A stretch of DNA of 64,000 bases from Streptomyces nitrosporeus (GTDB taxonomy: Bacteria; Actinomycetota; Actinomycetes; Streptomycetales; Streptomycetaceae): the NCBI RefSeq assembly GCF_008704555.1, contig NZ_CP023702.1, forward strand, positions 4,650,001 through 4,714,000, read 5' to 3'. The position numbers and the translations under genes were made by a program. A model generated the notes under the pieces. It was not told where the DNA came from and made no database searches. It saw nothing but the letters and a program-made list of their open reading frames with translations. Of this stretch, positions 16,753 to 25,635 are shown in pieces. Position 1 is the stretch's first letter. Each line of letters begins with the position of its first letter.

Positions 16753-17153
16753 GCCAGGACCAGCCGCTCGGCGATCTCACCCAGTTTGATGCGGGCGAGA
16801 GCGAGGTTGCCTTCCGCGCGGTCGAGCCAGAGGTGCAGGAAGACACTGCTGTCGAACGCCGTCTCGACGAAACGGAGTATGTGGTAGCTGGACGCGGTGG
16901 TGACGATGACGTCCTCCACCGAGGTGGTGGCCGGTGCGGTGGGGGCCAGGTCCTCCCGCGTCCGCGCGAACGCCGGCTGCTCCGCGGCCATGCGCGCCAC
17001 CTCGGCCGTCTCCGCGGCCGTCGCCTCGTGGTCCCCGTTGGGCGACTCGCCGATCGTGCCGAGGGCGAGACCGCTCGTCCAGTCGACGACCGCGGCACCC
17101 CGGGCTCCGGGCAGCCTCATGACGTCGAGCAGGCATTCGTCGATTCCGGGCAC
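16749..17153 (-). CDS. roadblock/LC7-domain protein 3, first gene of operon
   Basis: 134 aa from GTG 17153 (GGGGAGGGGA at 7 nt). Roadblock features: LPGARGAAVVDWTSGLALGT, SVEDVIVTTASSYHILRFVE, FLHLWLDRAEGNLALARIKL. Closest by eye to roadblock 1, including the SYHI/QYHL box, suggesting an internal duplication. Upstream gap to 17332 has no gene. Confidence 0.88.
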   Translation of the reverse strand: MPGIDECLLDVMRLPGARGAAVVDWTSGLALGTIGESPNGDHEATAAETAEVARMAAEQPAFARTREDLAPTAPATTSVEDVIVTTASSYHILRFVETAFDSSVFLHLWLDRAEGNLALARIKLGEIAERLVLA

Positions 17154-17332
17154 GGCTGGCTCCCCTCCCCACTGGCGTACGGCTGTGTTGGAGAGGCTAC
17201 GCAACGTGCATGCTCCAGGAGGGAGTTCTGGCATTTTCCGCTGGAACATGCGCGTGATCGTGTAGAGGAAAGCGCAGGAACGGGGGCGCACCGGGCGGAA
17301 TGCATTCGTCCGGTTGTCCGATGACGTGCGTT

Positions 17333-17444
17333 GGGCCTATGCCAACTTGAAGTCGCAGGTCAAAGGGCTGGTGTGACCGGTACTCGTGATGCTCACGCTG
17401 GTCGTGGGCGACTGTCTGCGCGGTAGATCATCCGTCAGCGGTTG
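17333..17444 (+). repeat. left 112-bp inverted repeat of the IS5-like unit
   Basis: Reverse-complement match to 19519-19630 with five mismatches. It contains TATGCCAACTTG, whose TACGCCAACTTG variant also occurs upstream of the operon at 43046 (43071-43082). Confidence 0.9.
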
Positions 17445-17546
17445 GTCGGCCGGTTCTTCGGTGCTCGAATGGGTGGCGGGAGCGTGCTTCCCGAGCAGGA
17501 ACGGGCCGGACTCCGACGCTCGAGCTGCTCGCCGTACGCTGCTGGG

Positions 17547-18086
17547 ATGCACGCAGACAGCACTCGGGACGCTCGCGCCCTCTTCCTCAATGGCACTGTC
17601 GGCGTGGGCAAGACAACCGTTGCCGAGGCCGTCGGCGACCTTCTCGCCGACGCCGGGATCTCTCATGCCGTCATCGATCTCGACTGGCTGCGCAAGTCGT
17701 GGCCCGCGCCTCCCGGTGACCGGTTCAACTTCGGCATGCTCCTACGGAATCTGCGGAGCGTCACCGGTCACTATCTCGATGCCGGAGCGACGCGCCTCGT
17801 CCTCGCAGGTGTGCTTGAGGACCAGGAGGAGCGGAAGCTACTGGCCGATGCCGTGGGCGCTGAACTCACGGTCTGCCGGCTCCGGGCTGAGCTGTCGGTC
17901 ATCCACCGGCGACTGGCCCAGCGCCACGACAGCGAGCCCGAGGCACTGCGATGGCACCTGAACCGGTCCGGTGAACTGGACGGAATCCTCCGCCGGTCCG
18001 CAGCCGACGACCTCACCGTCGATGCCGGAACAGGCTCCGTCACTGACGTCGCCGTATCGGTACTCAGGGCAGCAAGCTGGCCGTGA
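17547..18086 (+). CDS. P-loop kinase-like protein (cargo of IS5-like unit)
   Basis: 179 aa. Walker A GTVGVGKTT (16-24) directly follows the first beta strand (RALFLNGTVGVGK). A DLDWLRKSW segment resembles the nucleotide-kinase acceptor region. C-terminal half lacks an obvious named domain. This is the size class of small AAA/adenylyl-sulfate-kinase-like proteins, and the substrate is unknown. No Shine-Dalgarno; TACGCT lies 7 nt before the ATG, so a leaderless transcript is possible. Confidence 0.7.
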   Translation: MHADSTRDARALFLNGTVGVGKTTVAEAVGDLLADAGISHAVIDLDWLRKSWPAPPGDRFNFGMLLRNLRSVTGHYLDAGATRLVLAGVLEDQEERKLLADAVGAELTVCRLRAELSVIHRRLAQRHDSEPEALRWHLNRSGELDGILRRSAADDLTVDAGTGSVTDVAVSVLRAASWP

Positions 18087-18172
18087 CCATCGGATTGCGG
18101 CGGTTGCCGTCACGGAGGCCAGATCGCACCCTTATCCGGAAATCCCCGTCAAAGGCCTTCTACGATCTGTGC

Positions 18173-18622
18173 ATGCTGTATCCCGAGCTGGTGGAACGGA
18201 TCACCGCGCGGCGCGCGGAACTGGACGAACTTGAAGAGCAACTGGCCAAGCGGTTGGCGGAGGTACGGGCAGAGCGGGATGAACTCGCTGTCGCCGAAAA
18301 GGTTCTTGAGCGGGTGAGTGGGCAGCTCGCCCAGGAGCGTGCGGAGGCCGCGCCGGCGCAGGTGGGCGGGATGCCGGTGGTGATGATCCCGCACCGCGCG
18401 GCGGGTGCGGAGGAGACCGCGCTCCCGGCGGACTACCAGCGGATCCTCGCGGCCGTGCGACAGGCCGCCGGACCGGTCATGGCCCGCCAGGGCGGAGAGA
18501 TGGTGGGGGTGGATGTCAGCGTGCGGGCCAAGCTGGAGCCGCTGCGCGGAAGGATGAACAGGATGGTCGACCGCGGGTGGCTGCGGAAACTGCCCGACGG
18601 CCGGTTCACCACCCGCCTGTGA
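18173..18622 (+). CDS. coiled-coil hypothetical protein (cargo of IS5-like unit)
   Basis: 149 aa. N-terminal coiled coil (ARRAELDELEEQLAKRLAEV), then a winged-helix-like C-terminus (QVGGMPVVMIPHR...PADYQRILAAVRQAAGPVMARQGGEMVGVDVSVRAKLEPLRGRMNRMVDRGWLRKL). I recall similar proteins repeatedly next to IS elements in Streptomyces; the function is unknown. TACGAT lies 6 nt before the ATG, again compatible with leaderless expression. Confidence 0.7.
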   Translation: MLYPELVERITARRAELDELEEQLAKRLAEVRAERDELAVAEKVLERVSGQLAQERAEAAPAQVGGMPVVMIPHRAAGAEETALPADYQRILAAVRQAAGPVMARQGGEMVGVDVSVRAKLEPLRGRMNRMVDRGWLRKLPDGRFTTRL

Positions 18623-18668
18623 CCAGGGGAACCGCCGCCCGCGACGGCGGGATCGGAGCGTAACCAGG

Positions 18669-19528
18669 GTGTCTTCGGCGGCCGTTGGGCACTGTGTGAA
18701 GAGAACCGAAAAGCACGCCGAGGACACTTGCCCGCTTGTCTGCCAGTGCCGCCTGCCGCTGTCCACGCGCACCGTCAACCACCTCGCCGACCTCCTGCGC
18801 CGCCATCTCAAAGCGATCGGGTCAAGGTGGCGGATCCTGCCACCGGGAAGATCGCGGTGATCGTCTTGGCCGTGCTCCGCCACGATCAGCGCCTGGCCGA
18901 CCTGGCCGGCGGCAACAACGTCTCCGCCTCCACCGTCCGCCGCTGGCGCGACGAACTGATCTCCCTGCTCGCAGCCCAGGCCCCGCGCCTGGACCGCGCC
19001 CTGAAGAAGATCGCCAAGCGGGGCGGGGAGGTCGTTTTGATCGACGGCACCTTCATCCCCACCCAGCGCCGCACGGGAAAGGCCAACCGCCGCAACTACT
19101 CCGGCAAACAACACCGTCACGGCATGCACTTCCTCGCCCTGACCGATGAACACGGCCGCCTGGTCTGGATATCCGCCGCCCGGCCCGGCCGCACCCACGA
19201 CAACACCGCCGCCCGCCACGACCGCATCCTGGCCCACCTCCGCGCCGCCGGCCTCGGCGCCCTCGCCGACCTTGGCTTCCGCGGCCTGGACAACGACGTA
19301 CTCGACCCCGTGATCATCACCGGCTTCGCCGCCACTCGCACCCGCAAACTCACCCCCGCCCAGAAGGACGCCAACCGCGTCCTCGCCGTCGGACGCGCAC
19401 CCGTCGAGCACGCCTTCGCCCACCTCAAGAACTGGCGAACCCTCACCAAACTCCGTACCAACCCCACCCGCGCCACCCACCTCCTGCGCGCCCTGCTCGT
19501 CCTGACCAACCTCGAAGTCAACCGCTGA
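18669..19528 (+). pseudogene. IS5-family (IS427-group-like) transposase, frameshifted
   Basis: The N-terminal part (LPLSTRTVNHLADLLRRHLKAIGSRWRILPPG) reads in one frame to about 18850. The rest (KIAVIVLAVLRHDQRLADLAGGNNVSASTVRRW onward) is in another, so one base is missing near 18850. The DDE residues are intact in the second part: D in VVLIDGTFIP, D in ALADLGFRGL and E in APVEHAFAHLK. The C-terminus TNLEVNR lies in the inverted repeat. A programmed frameshift cannot be excluded, but no slippery heptamer is visible. Confidence 0.8.
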
Positions 19529-19630
19529 CCGACGATCTACCGCGCAGACAGTCGCCCACGACCAGCGTGAGCACCACGAGTACCGGTCACACCAGCCCTT
19601 TGGCCTGCGACTTCAAGTTGGCGTAGGCCC
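19519..19630 (-). repeat. right 112-bp inverted repeat of the IS5-like unit
   Basis: Inverted partner of 17333-17444. Runs from the last codons of the transposase to AGGCCC at 19625-19630. Confidence 0.9.
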
Positions 19631-19677
19631 GTTCAGCCGGATGTCCAGTCGGATGTTCAACCAGGTGTTCAGGTGCC

Positions 19678-21048
19678 TCATGCGGGTGATCCGTTGCGTT
19701 CGCGGGCCGCCAGCACCGCCTTGTTGACCACCCAGAGGCCGATGCCGATCAGCAGCAGGACCCCGGCCCTGATGTAGACATCCGCATCGCGGTCCGCGAG
19801 CGGACTGGCCAGGACCAGGGAGGCGACCGCGCCCAGTACCGGCAGCGCGGTCGGGGCGCGGAAGTGGCGGTGGCCCACCGGGTCCTTGCGCAGCACCAGG
19901 ACGGCGATGTTGACCACGGCGAAGACGCACAGGAGCAGGAAGGAGGTGGTGTCGCCCAGCCCTTCGATCTCACCGGTGCAGACGAGCCCGATGGCGAGCA
20001 GGGTGACGAAGACGATGCCCACCCAGGGGGTGCGCCGTCCGGCGAGGACGCGTCCCATGGCGGGCGGCAGGATCCGCTCGTTGGCCATCCCGTAGCAGAG
20101 GCGTGAGGCCATCATGATGTTGATCAGCGCGGAGTTGGTGACCGCGAACAGGGCGATCAGGGCGAAGAGTTCCGGCGGGAAGTCGACACCGCCGGCCTTG
20201 ACCACCTCCAGCAGCGGACCGCTGGACCTCTCCAGGGTGCCGGGAGCGACCAGCAGGGACGAGATCAGGGCGACCAGCACGTAGACGGCGCCCGTGACGC
20301 CCACGCCGATGAAGATGGCGCGGGGGAAGGTGCGGGCCGGATCCTCGGTCTCCTCGGCCATGTTGACCGAGTCCTCGAAGCCGACGAAGGCGAAGAAGCC
20401 GAGAGCGGTCGCCCCCAGGACCCCGGTGATCAGGGCGTACCCGGTGCCGCCCCCCTCGAACTGGGTCAGCCGCGAGGGCTCCCCGCCGCCGGTCATGACC
20501 GCGTACGCCCCGATCGCGAGGATCACGGCCAGCCCGCTGACCTCGACCAGGGTCAGGACCACGTTGGCCTTCACCGACTCGGCGACGCCCCGGAGGTTGA
20601 CCGCGGCCAGGGCCAGGATGAAGAGCACCGCGATCAGGGTGGGCGGCACCGCGTCGGTGAACTCGGCGAGGTAGTCGCCGCTGAAGGCGCGGGCCGCCGC
20701 GCCCGCCGAGGACAGGCCCGAGCACATCACCATGAACGCGATCACGAAGGTCAGGAACGGGACCTTGAATGCCTTCTGCGTGTAGAGCGCCGCCCCGGCG
20801 GCCCTGGGGTATTTGCCGACCAGTTCCACGTACGAGGCCGCCGTCAGCAACGCGACGACGAAACCGATCAGGAAAGGCAGCCAGAGCGCTCCGCCGACCT
20901 TTCCCGCGACCTTGCCGGTGGTGGCGTAGATGCCGGTGCCGAGGATGTCGCCGATCACGAAGAGGATCAGCAGTCTGGGGCCGATCGCCCGTTTGAGTGC
21001 GGGTTGTGCCGCCGGCGCCGTCGGTTCGGGTGTGGGGGATGTCGTCAC
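19678..21048 (-). CDS. APC-superfamily amino acid permease
   Basis: 456 aa from GTG 21048 (GGGAGGG 5 nt upstream). Twelve membrane segments are expected. The first contains GDILGTGIYATTGKVAG, the substrate-binding unwound helix of APC transporters, and a later one SVNMAEETEDPARTFPRAI, characteristic of the family. It probably imports an amino acid. It diverges from hutU across a 123-bp gap, so histidine or a related substrate is a reasonable guess but not shown. Confidence 0.9.
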   Translation of the reverse strand: MTTSPTPEPTAPAAQPALKRAIGPRLLILFVIGDILGTGIYATTGKVAGKVGGALWLPFLIGFVVALLTAASYVELVGKYPRAAGAALYTQKAFKVPFLTFVIAFMVMCSGLSSAGAAARAFSGDYLAEFTDAVPPTLIAVLFILALAAVNLRGVAESVKANVVLTLVEVSGLAVILAIGAYAVMTGGGEPSRLTQFEGGGTGYALITGVLGATALGFFAFVGFEDSVNMAEETEDPARTFPRAIFIGVGVTGAVYVLVALISSLLVAPGTLERSSGPLLEVVKAGGVDFPPELFALIALFAVTNSALINIMMASRLCYGMANERILPPAMGRVLAGRRTPWVGIVFVTLLAIGLVCTGEIEGLGDTTSFLLLCVFAVVNIAVLVLRKDPVGHRHFRAPTALPVLGAVASLVLASPLADRDADVYIRAGVLLLIGIGLWVVNKAVLAARERNGSPA

Positions 21049-21105
21049 AGGGCCCTCCCGGGGATCGTGGGTGAGCGTGCCCCGGGGGTGGCCGGGGCTC
21101 ACCTG

Positions 21106-21134
21106 TTGACTAGGACTATTCAGCACATCAGGAT
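21106..21134 (+). promoter_or_regulatory. predicted promoter of the hut operon
   Basis: TTGACT (21106-21111), 17-bp spacer, CAGGAT (21129-21134), a good fit to the Streptomyces housekeeping consensus. Transcription would start ~30 nt before hutU. The hutU ribosome binding site GAGGAGG is at 21158-21164. Confidence 0.6.
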
Positions 21135-21171
21135 GTGAATACGAGAGTGACATTCGCGAGGAGGCTTCCCC

Positions 21172-22836
21172 ATGTCAGGACCCCGCCCCGTCCGGGCGCC
21201 GCGCGGTACGGAACTGAGCGCCCTGGGATGGCAGCAGGAAGCCGCCCTCCGCATGCTGCGGAACAACCTCGATCCGGAGGTCGCCGAGCATCCCGACAAG
21301 CTGGTCGTCTACGGCGGCACCGGCAAGGCGGCCCGCGACTGGCGGTCCTTCGACGCCATGGTCCGCACCCTGCGGACGCTGAAGCAGGACGAGACGATGC
21401 TCGTCCAGTCCGGGCGGCCGGTCGGGGTGATGCAGACCCATGAATGGGCGCCGCGCGTCCTCATCGCCAACTCCAACCTGGTGGGCGACTGGGCCAACTG
21501 GGAGGAGTTCCGCCGCCTGGAGGCCCTCGGGCTCACCATGTACGGGCAGATGACCGCCGGTTCCTGGATCTACATCGGCACCCAGGGCATCCTCCAGGGC
21601 ACCTACGAGACGTTCGCCGCCGTGGCCGCCAAGCGGTTCGGCGGGACGCTGGCCGGGACCATCACCCTGACCGCCGGACTCGGCGGCATGGGCGGCGCCC
21701 AGCCGCTGGCCATCACCATGAACGACGGTGTCGCGCTGTGCGTCGACTGCGATCCGCGCGCCATCGAGCGCCGTATCGAGCACCGCTTCCTGGACGTCCG
21801 GGCCGACTCCCTGGAACACGCCCTCCAACTCGCCGTCGAGGCACGGGACGCCCGGCGCCCGCTCTCCATCGGTCTGCTCGGCAACGCGGCCGAACTGCTG
21901 CCCCGGATGCTGGCCGAAGGCGCGCCGGTGGACATCGTCACCGACCAGACCAGCGCCCACGACCCGCTCGCCTACCTGCCCGCCGGAGTCCCCTTCGAGG
22001 ACATGGCGGACCTGGCCGCACGGGACCCGGAGGGCTTCACCCGGCGGGCCCGTGAGTCGATGGCCGCGCACGTCGAGGCGATGGTGGGCTTCATGGACGC
22101 GGGGGCCGAGGTCTTCGACTACGGCAACTCCATCCGCGGCGAGGCCCGGCTCGCCGGTTACGACCGCGCGTTCGCCTTCCCGGGCTTCGTGCCCGCGTAC
22201 ATCCGGCCGCTGTTCTGCGAGGGCAAGGGGCCGTTCCGGTGGGCCGCGCTCTCGGGGGAGGCATCGGACATCCACCGGACGGACAAGGCGATCCTGGACC
22301 TCTTCCCGGAGAACGAGTCGTTGCACCGCTGGATCAGGATGGCCGGTGAACGGGTCCGCTTCCAGGGGCTGCCCGCCCGCATCTGCTGGCTCGGTTACGG
22401 GGAACGGGACCGGGCGGGGGAGCGGTTCAACGACATGGTGGCGAGCGGCGAGCTCGCCGCACCGCTCGCCATCGGCCGCGACCACCTGGACTGCGGTTCG
22501 GTCGCCTCCCCGTACCGGGAGACGGAGGCCATGCTGGACGGCTCCGACGCCATCGCCGACTGGCCGCTGCTGAACGCCATGGTCAATGTGGCCTCGGGCG
22601 CGTCCTGGGTGTCCCTGCACCACGGCGGGGGCGTCGGCATGGGCCGCTCCATCCACGCCGGGCAGGTCACGGTCGCCGACGGCACCCCGCTGGCCGGCGA
22701 GAAGATCCGCCGGGTACTCACCAACGACCCGGGCATGGGCGTGATCCGCCACGTCGACGCGGGGTACGACATCGCGGAGACCGTCGCCTCGGACCGGGGC
22801 GTACGGGTGCCGATGGCGGAGGGGGAACAGCCGTGA
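21172..22836 (+). CDS. hutU: urocanate hydratase
   Basis: 554 aa, full length. Converts urocanate to 4-imidazolone-5-propionate, the second step of histidine degradation, using NAD+ as a tightly bound cofactor. Family blocks: VYGGTGKAARDW, NLVGDWANWEEFRRL, GSWIYIGTQGILQGTYETF, GGMGGAQPLA and the active-site signature FQGLPARICWLGYGER containing the catalytic Cys. GAGGAGG Shine-Dalgarno 7 nt upstream. First gene of the hut operon; overlaps the next gene by 4 nt. hutH (histidine ammonia-lyase) is not in the window. Confidence 0.97.
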   Translation: MSGPRPVRAPRGTELSALGWQQEAALRMLRNNLDPEVAEHPDKLVVYGGTGKAARDWRSFDAMVRTLRTLKQDETMLVQSGRPVGVMQTHEWAPRVLIANSNLVGDWANWEEFRRLEALGLTMYGQMTAGSWIYIGTQGILQGTYETFAAVAAKRFGGTLAGTITLTAGLGGMGGAQPLAITMNDGVALCVDCDPRAIERRIEHRFLDVRADSLEHALQLAVEARDARRPLSIGLLGNAAELLPRMLAEGAPVDIVTDQTSAHDPLAYLPAGVPFEDMADLAARDPEGFTRRARESMAAHVEAMVGFMDAGAEVFDYGNSIRGEARLAGYDRAFAFPGFVPAYIRPLFCEGKGPFRWAALSGEASDIHRTDKAILDLFPENESLHRWIRMAGERVRFQGLPARICWLGYGERDRAGERFNDMVASGELAAPLAIGRDHLDCGSVASPYRETEAMLDGSDAIADWPLLNAMVNVASGASWVSLHHGGGVGMGRSIHAGQVTVADGTPLAGEKIRRVLTNDPGMGVIRHVDAGYDIAETVASDRGVRVPMAEGEQP

Positions 22837-24128
22837 CCACCGGCGAACCCCGCAGGCCCGGCCCGGGAGCGTCGTTCCAGACGATGTGGCGTGAGCTCGC
22901 TCCCCTCGGCAGGCACCCCGGCAGCGGCGGATACCGTAGATATGCCTGGACCGGCGCCGACCGCGAGTGCCGGGCCTGGTTCCAGGAGCAGGCCGAGGCG
23001 CGCGGGCTCACCCTCGACACCGACCGGAACGGCAACCAGTGGGCCTGGTACGGCGATCCCCTGGCCCCGGACGCCGTCGTCACCGGATCGCACCTCGACT
23101 CCGTACCCGACGGCGGTGCCTTCGACGGCCCGCTCGGGGTGGTCTCCGCCTTCGCGGCATTCGACGAACTCCGCAGCAGGGGAGCGGAGTTCACCAGGCC
23201 CTTCGCGATCACCAACTTCGGTGACGAGGAGGGGGCCCGCTTCGGGCTCGCCTGTGTGGGCTCCCGGCTGGCGTCCGGGCAGCTGACGGCCGACCGGGCA
23301 CGGCTCCTCCGCGACCAGGACGGCGTCCCGCTGCACCGGGCGATGGAAGCCGCCGGCCACGACCCGGACGCCATCGGGGCGGACCCCGAACGGCTCGGCC
23401 GTATCGGTGCGTTCGTCGAACTCCACGTGGAGCAGGGGCGAGCCCTGGACATCGGCGGGCACCCGGTCGGCGTGGCCTCCGCCATCTGGCCGCACGGCCG
23501 CTGGCGGTTCGACTTCCGGGGCGAGGCCAACCACGCGGGCACCACCCGCCTGGCGGACCGGCGGGACCCGATGCTCACCTACGCCGAGACGGTGCTCGCC
23601 GCCCGCCGGGAGGCGGAACTCGTCGGCGGACTCGCGACGTTCGGGAAGGTCGCCGTCGAACCGAACGGCGTCAACGCGATCCCCTCCCTCGTGCGGGCCT
23701 GGCTCGACTCGCGGGCCGCCGACCAGAGCACCCTGGACGCGCTCGTCGGCGCCGTGGAACAGGCCGCCCGGGAGTACGCCGACAAGGCCGGGACCGGCCT
23801 GGACGTCGTACGGGAGTCCTTCACGCCCGTCGTGGAGTTCCGGCACGCGCTGCGGGACGAGATCCGCCGCCTGCTCGGCGGAGAAGCCCCTGGCGGACCG
23901 GGCCCCGGTGGAGGCACTCCCGGCGGGCCGGGCCCGGGTGTGCCCGTGCTCGGCACCGGGGCCGGCCACGACGCGGGGATCCTGTCCGCTTCCGTGCCCA
24001 CGGCCATGCTGTTCGTACGGAACCCCACCGGCGTCTCGCACTCGCCGGCCGAGCACGCCACCGAGGACGACTGCGTGGCCGGGGTGCTCGCACTCGCCGA
24101 CGTACTGGAAGGTCTCGCGTGCAGCTGA
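22833..24128 (+). CDS. M20-family amidohydrolase in hut operon (allantoate amidohydrolase-like)
   Basis: 431 aa. Metal-binding residues of the M20 carbamoylase/allantoate amidohydrolase family: His87 in GSHLDSVPDG, Asp98 in GAFDGPLGV, Glu132-Glu133 in FGDEEGARFG, then ELHVEQG and the dimer/lid motif NHAGTTRL. Family members hydrolyse N-carbamoyl or N-formyl-type amides. Because hutF makes N-formylglutamate and no hutG is present, I infer that it releases formate from N-formyl-L-glutamate. Near the C-terminus there is a Gly/Pro low-complexity insertion (residues ~350-372) before VLGTGAGHDAG. Overlaps both neighbours (4 and 10 nt). Confidence 0.85.
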   Translation: MTTGEPRRPGPGASFQTMWRELAPLGRHPGSGGYRRYAWTGADRECRAWFQEQAEARGLTLDTDRNGNQWAWYGDPLAPDAVVTGSHLDSVPDGGAFDGPLGVVSAFAAFDELRSRGAEFTRPFAITNFGDEEGARFGLACVGSRLASGQLTADRARLLRDQDGVPLHRAMEAAGHDPDAIGADPERLGRIGAFVELHVEQGRALDIGGHPVGVASAIWPHGRWRFDFRGEANHAGTTRLADRRDPMLTYAETVLAARREAELVGGLATFGKVAVEPNGVNAIPSLVRAWLDSRAADQSTLDALVGAVEQAAREYADKAGTGLDVVRESFTPVVEFRHALRDEIRRLLGGEAPGGPGPGGGTPGGPGPGVPVLGTGAGHDAGILSASVPTAMLFVRNPTGVSHSPAEHATEDDCVAGVLALADVLEGLACS

Positions 24129-25486
24129 CGACTACCCCCACCGGCACACCGGTCACCGCCACCTACTGGGCGTCCCACGCCTGGCTCGGCACCCGCGTCG
24201 AACCGGACGTGGTCCTGGACGTCGCGGGAGGACGCATCGCCGACGTCCGCACCGGGGTCGCCACCCCGCCGCCCGGTGCCACCGTGCTGCGCGGCCTGAC
24301 CCTCCCGGGACTGGCCAACACGCACTCCCACGCCTTCCACCGGGCCCTGCGCTCCAACGCGCAGACGGGCACCGGGACCTTCTGGACCTGGCGCGACCAG
24401 ATGTACCGGACGGCGGCCCGGCTCGACCCCGACACCTACTACCGGCTGGCCAGGGCCACCTACGCGGAGATGGCCCTGGCCGGCATCACCGCCGTCGGCG
24501 AGTTCCACTACCTGCACCACGCTCCCGGAGGCACGCCCTACGACGACCCGAACGCGATGGGCGAAGCGCTCATCGCGGCGGCCGGCGAGGCCGGCATCCG
24601 CATCACCCTGCTGGACACCGTCTACCTCGCCGCCGGATTCGGCGAGGAGCCGACCCGGCCCCAGCTCCGCTTCTCGGACACCACCGCGGACGCGTGGGCC
24701 GCACGCGCCGCCCTCCTCAAGGGCGGCGGACACGCCCTGATCGGTGCGGCGGTGCACTCCGTACGCGCCGTCCCGGCGGAGCAGCTGGCCACCGTCGTCG
24801 CCTGGGCCGGCGAACGGCAGGCTCCCCTCCACGTCCACCTGTCCGAGCAGACCGCGGAGAACGAGGCATGCCTCGCCGCCCACGGCCGCACACCGGCACA
24901 GCTCCTCGCCGAACACGGCGTGCTCGGACCCCGCACCACCGCGGTCCACAGCACCCATCTGACCGCCGAGGACATCGCCCTGCTGGGCTCCTCCCGGACC
25001 GGCACCTGCATGTGCCCCACCACCGAACGCGATCTCGCCGACGGCATCGGACCCGCCGCCGCGCTCCAGAAGGCCGGCTCGCCGCTCTCGCTGGGCAGCG
25101 ACAGCCACGCCGTGATCGACCTCTTCGAGGAGGCGCGGGCCATGGAGCTGAACGAACGGCTGCGCACCCGGGTACGCGGCCACTGGACAGCGGCGGCACT
25201 GCTGCGGGCCGCGTCCGTCGAAGGGCACACCGCGCTCGGCCGCCCGGACGCGGGCGTGCTGGAACCGGGAGCGGTGGCCGACCTGACCACGGTCGCGCTG
25301 GACTCCGTCAGAACCGCGGGAGCGAAACCCCCGCTGACAGCCGCTGTGGCCGTATTCGCCGCCTCCGCGGCAGATGTGCGCCACACCGTCGTGGGAGGGC
25401 GGCACATCGTGAAGGACGGACAGCACACCCTGGTCCAGGACGTGCCGAGGGCCCTGGCCTCAGCCGTCGCCGCCCTCCACGGCTGA
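24119..25486 (+). CDS. hutF: formimidoylglutamate deiminase
   Basis: 455 aa, amidohydrolase superfamily. Deaminates N-formimino-L-glutamate to N-formyl-L-glutamate. Zinc-ligand motifs: His69/His71 in ANTHSHAFHR, HVHLSEQ and the Asp of LGSDSHAVIDLFEEARAMEL. The block FWTWRDQMY is a HutF signature. Start overlaps the upstream gene by 10 nt. Its presence defines the five-step (formylglutamate) histidine pathway. Confidence 0.93.
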   Translation: MQLTTTPTGTPVTATYWASHAWLGTRVEPDVVLDVAGGRIADVRTGVATPPPGATVLRGLTLPGLANTHSHAFHRALRSNAQTGTGTFWTWRDQMYRTAARLDPDTYYRLARATYAEMALAGITAVGEFHYLHHAPGGTPYDDPNAMGEALIAAAGEAGIRITLLDTVYLAAGFGEEPTRPQLRFSDTTADAWAARAALLKGGGHALIGAAVHSVRAVPAEQLATVVAWAGERQAPLHVHLSEQTAENEACLAAHGRTPAQLLAEHGVLGPRTTAVHSTHLTAEDIALLGSSRTGTCMCPTTERDLADGIGPAAALQKAGSPLSLGSDSHAVIDLFEEARAMELNERLRTRVRGHWTAAALLRAASVEGHTALGRPDAGVLEPGAVADLTTVALDSVRTAGAKPPLTAAVAVFAASAADVRHTVVGGRHIVKDGQHTLVQDVPRALASAVAALHG

Positions 25487-25570
25487 CCGCACGGATCCCC
25501 CCGACCGCACGAACCTCCCCGACCGTACGGACCCCCCGGCCCGCACGGATCTCCCCGACCGCGCGGGCGG
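25485..25570. repeat. degenerate ~18-bp tandem repeat between hutF and hutI
   Basis: Four to five units of the form GACCGCACGGATCCCCCC, at 25485, 25503, 25521, 25538 and partly 25557, starting in the hutF stop codon. The ~150-bp hutF-hutI gap is the only sizeable gap in the operon. Confidence 0.7.
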
Positions 25571-25635
25571 GACCGCCCGTACGCACGGGCCGGCCGGCGG
25601 GCCGGGCCGCCCCACCGGACGAAAGCCGCATCAGG

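Larger units (their letters stand above)
17333..19630 (+). mobile_element. IS5-like unit bounded by 112-bp inverted repeats and carrying cargo genes
   Basis: 17333-17444 and 19519-19630 match as inverted repeats at 107 of 112 positions. The right copy includes the last codons of the transposase; the left copy includes the same few codons in inverted order. So the left end is a remnant of an inverted copy of the IS right end. GTT precedes the left end and follows the right end and could be a 3-bp target duplication. Between the ends lie an ATP-binding kinase-like gene, a coiled-coil hypothetical and the transposase. The true IS terminus may be internal (around ACTGTCTGCGCGG), with the rest being duplicated flank. 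Confidence 0.7.
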
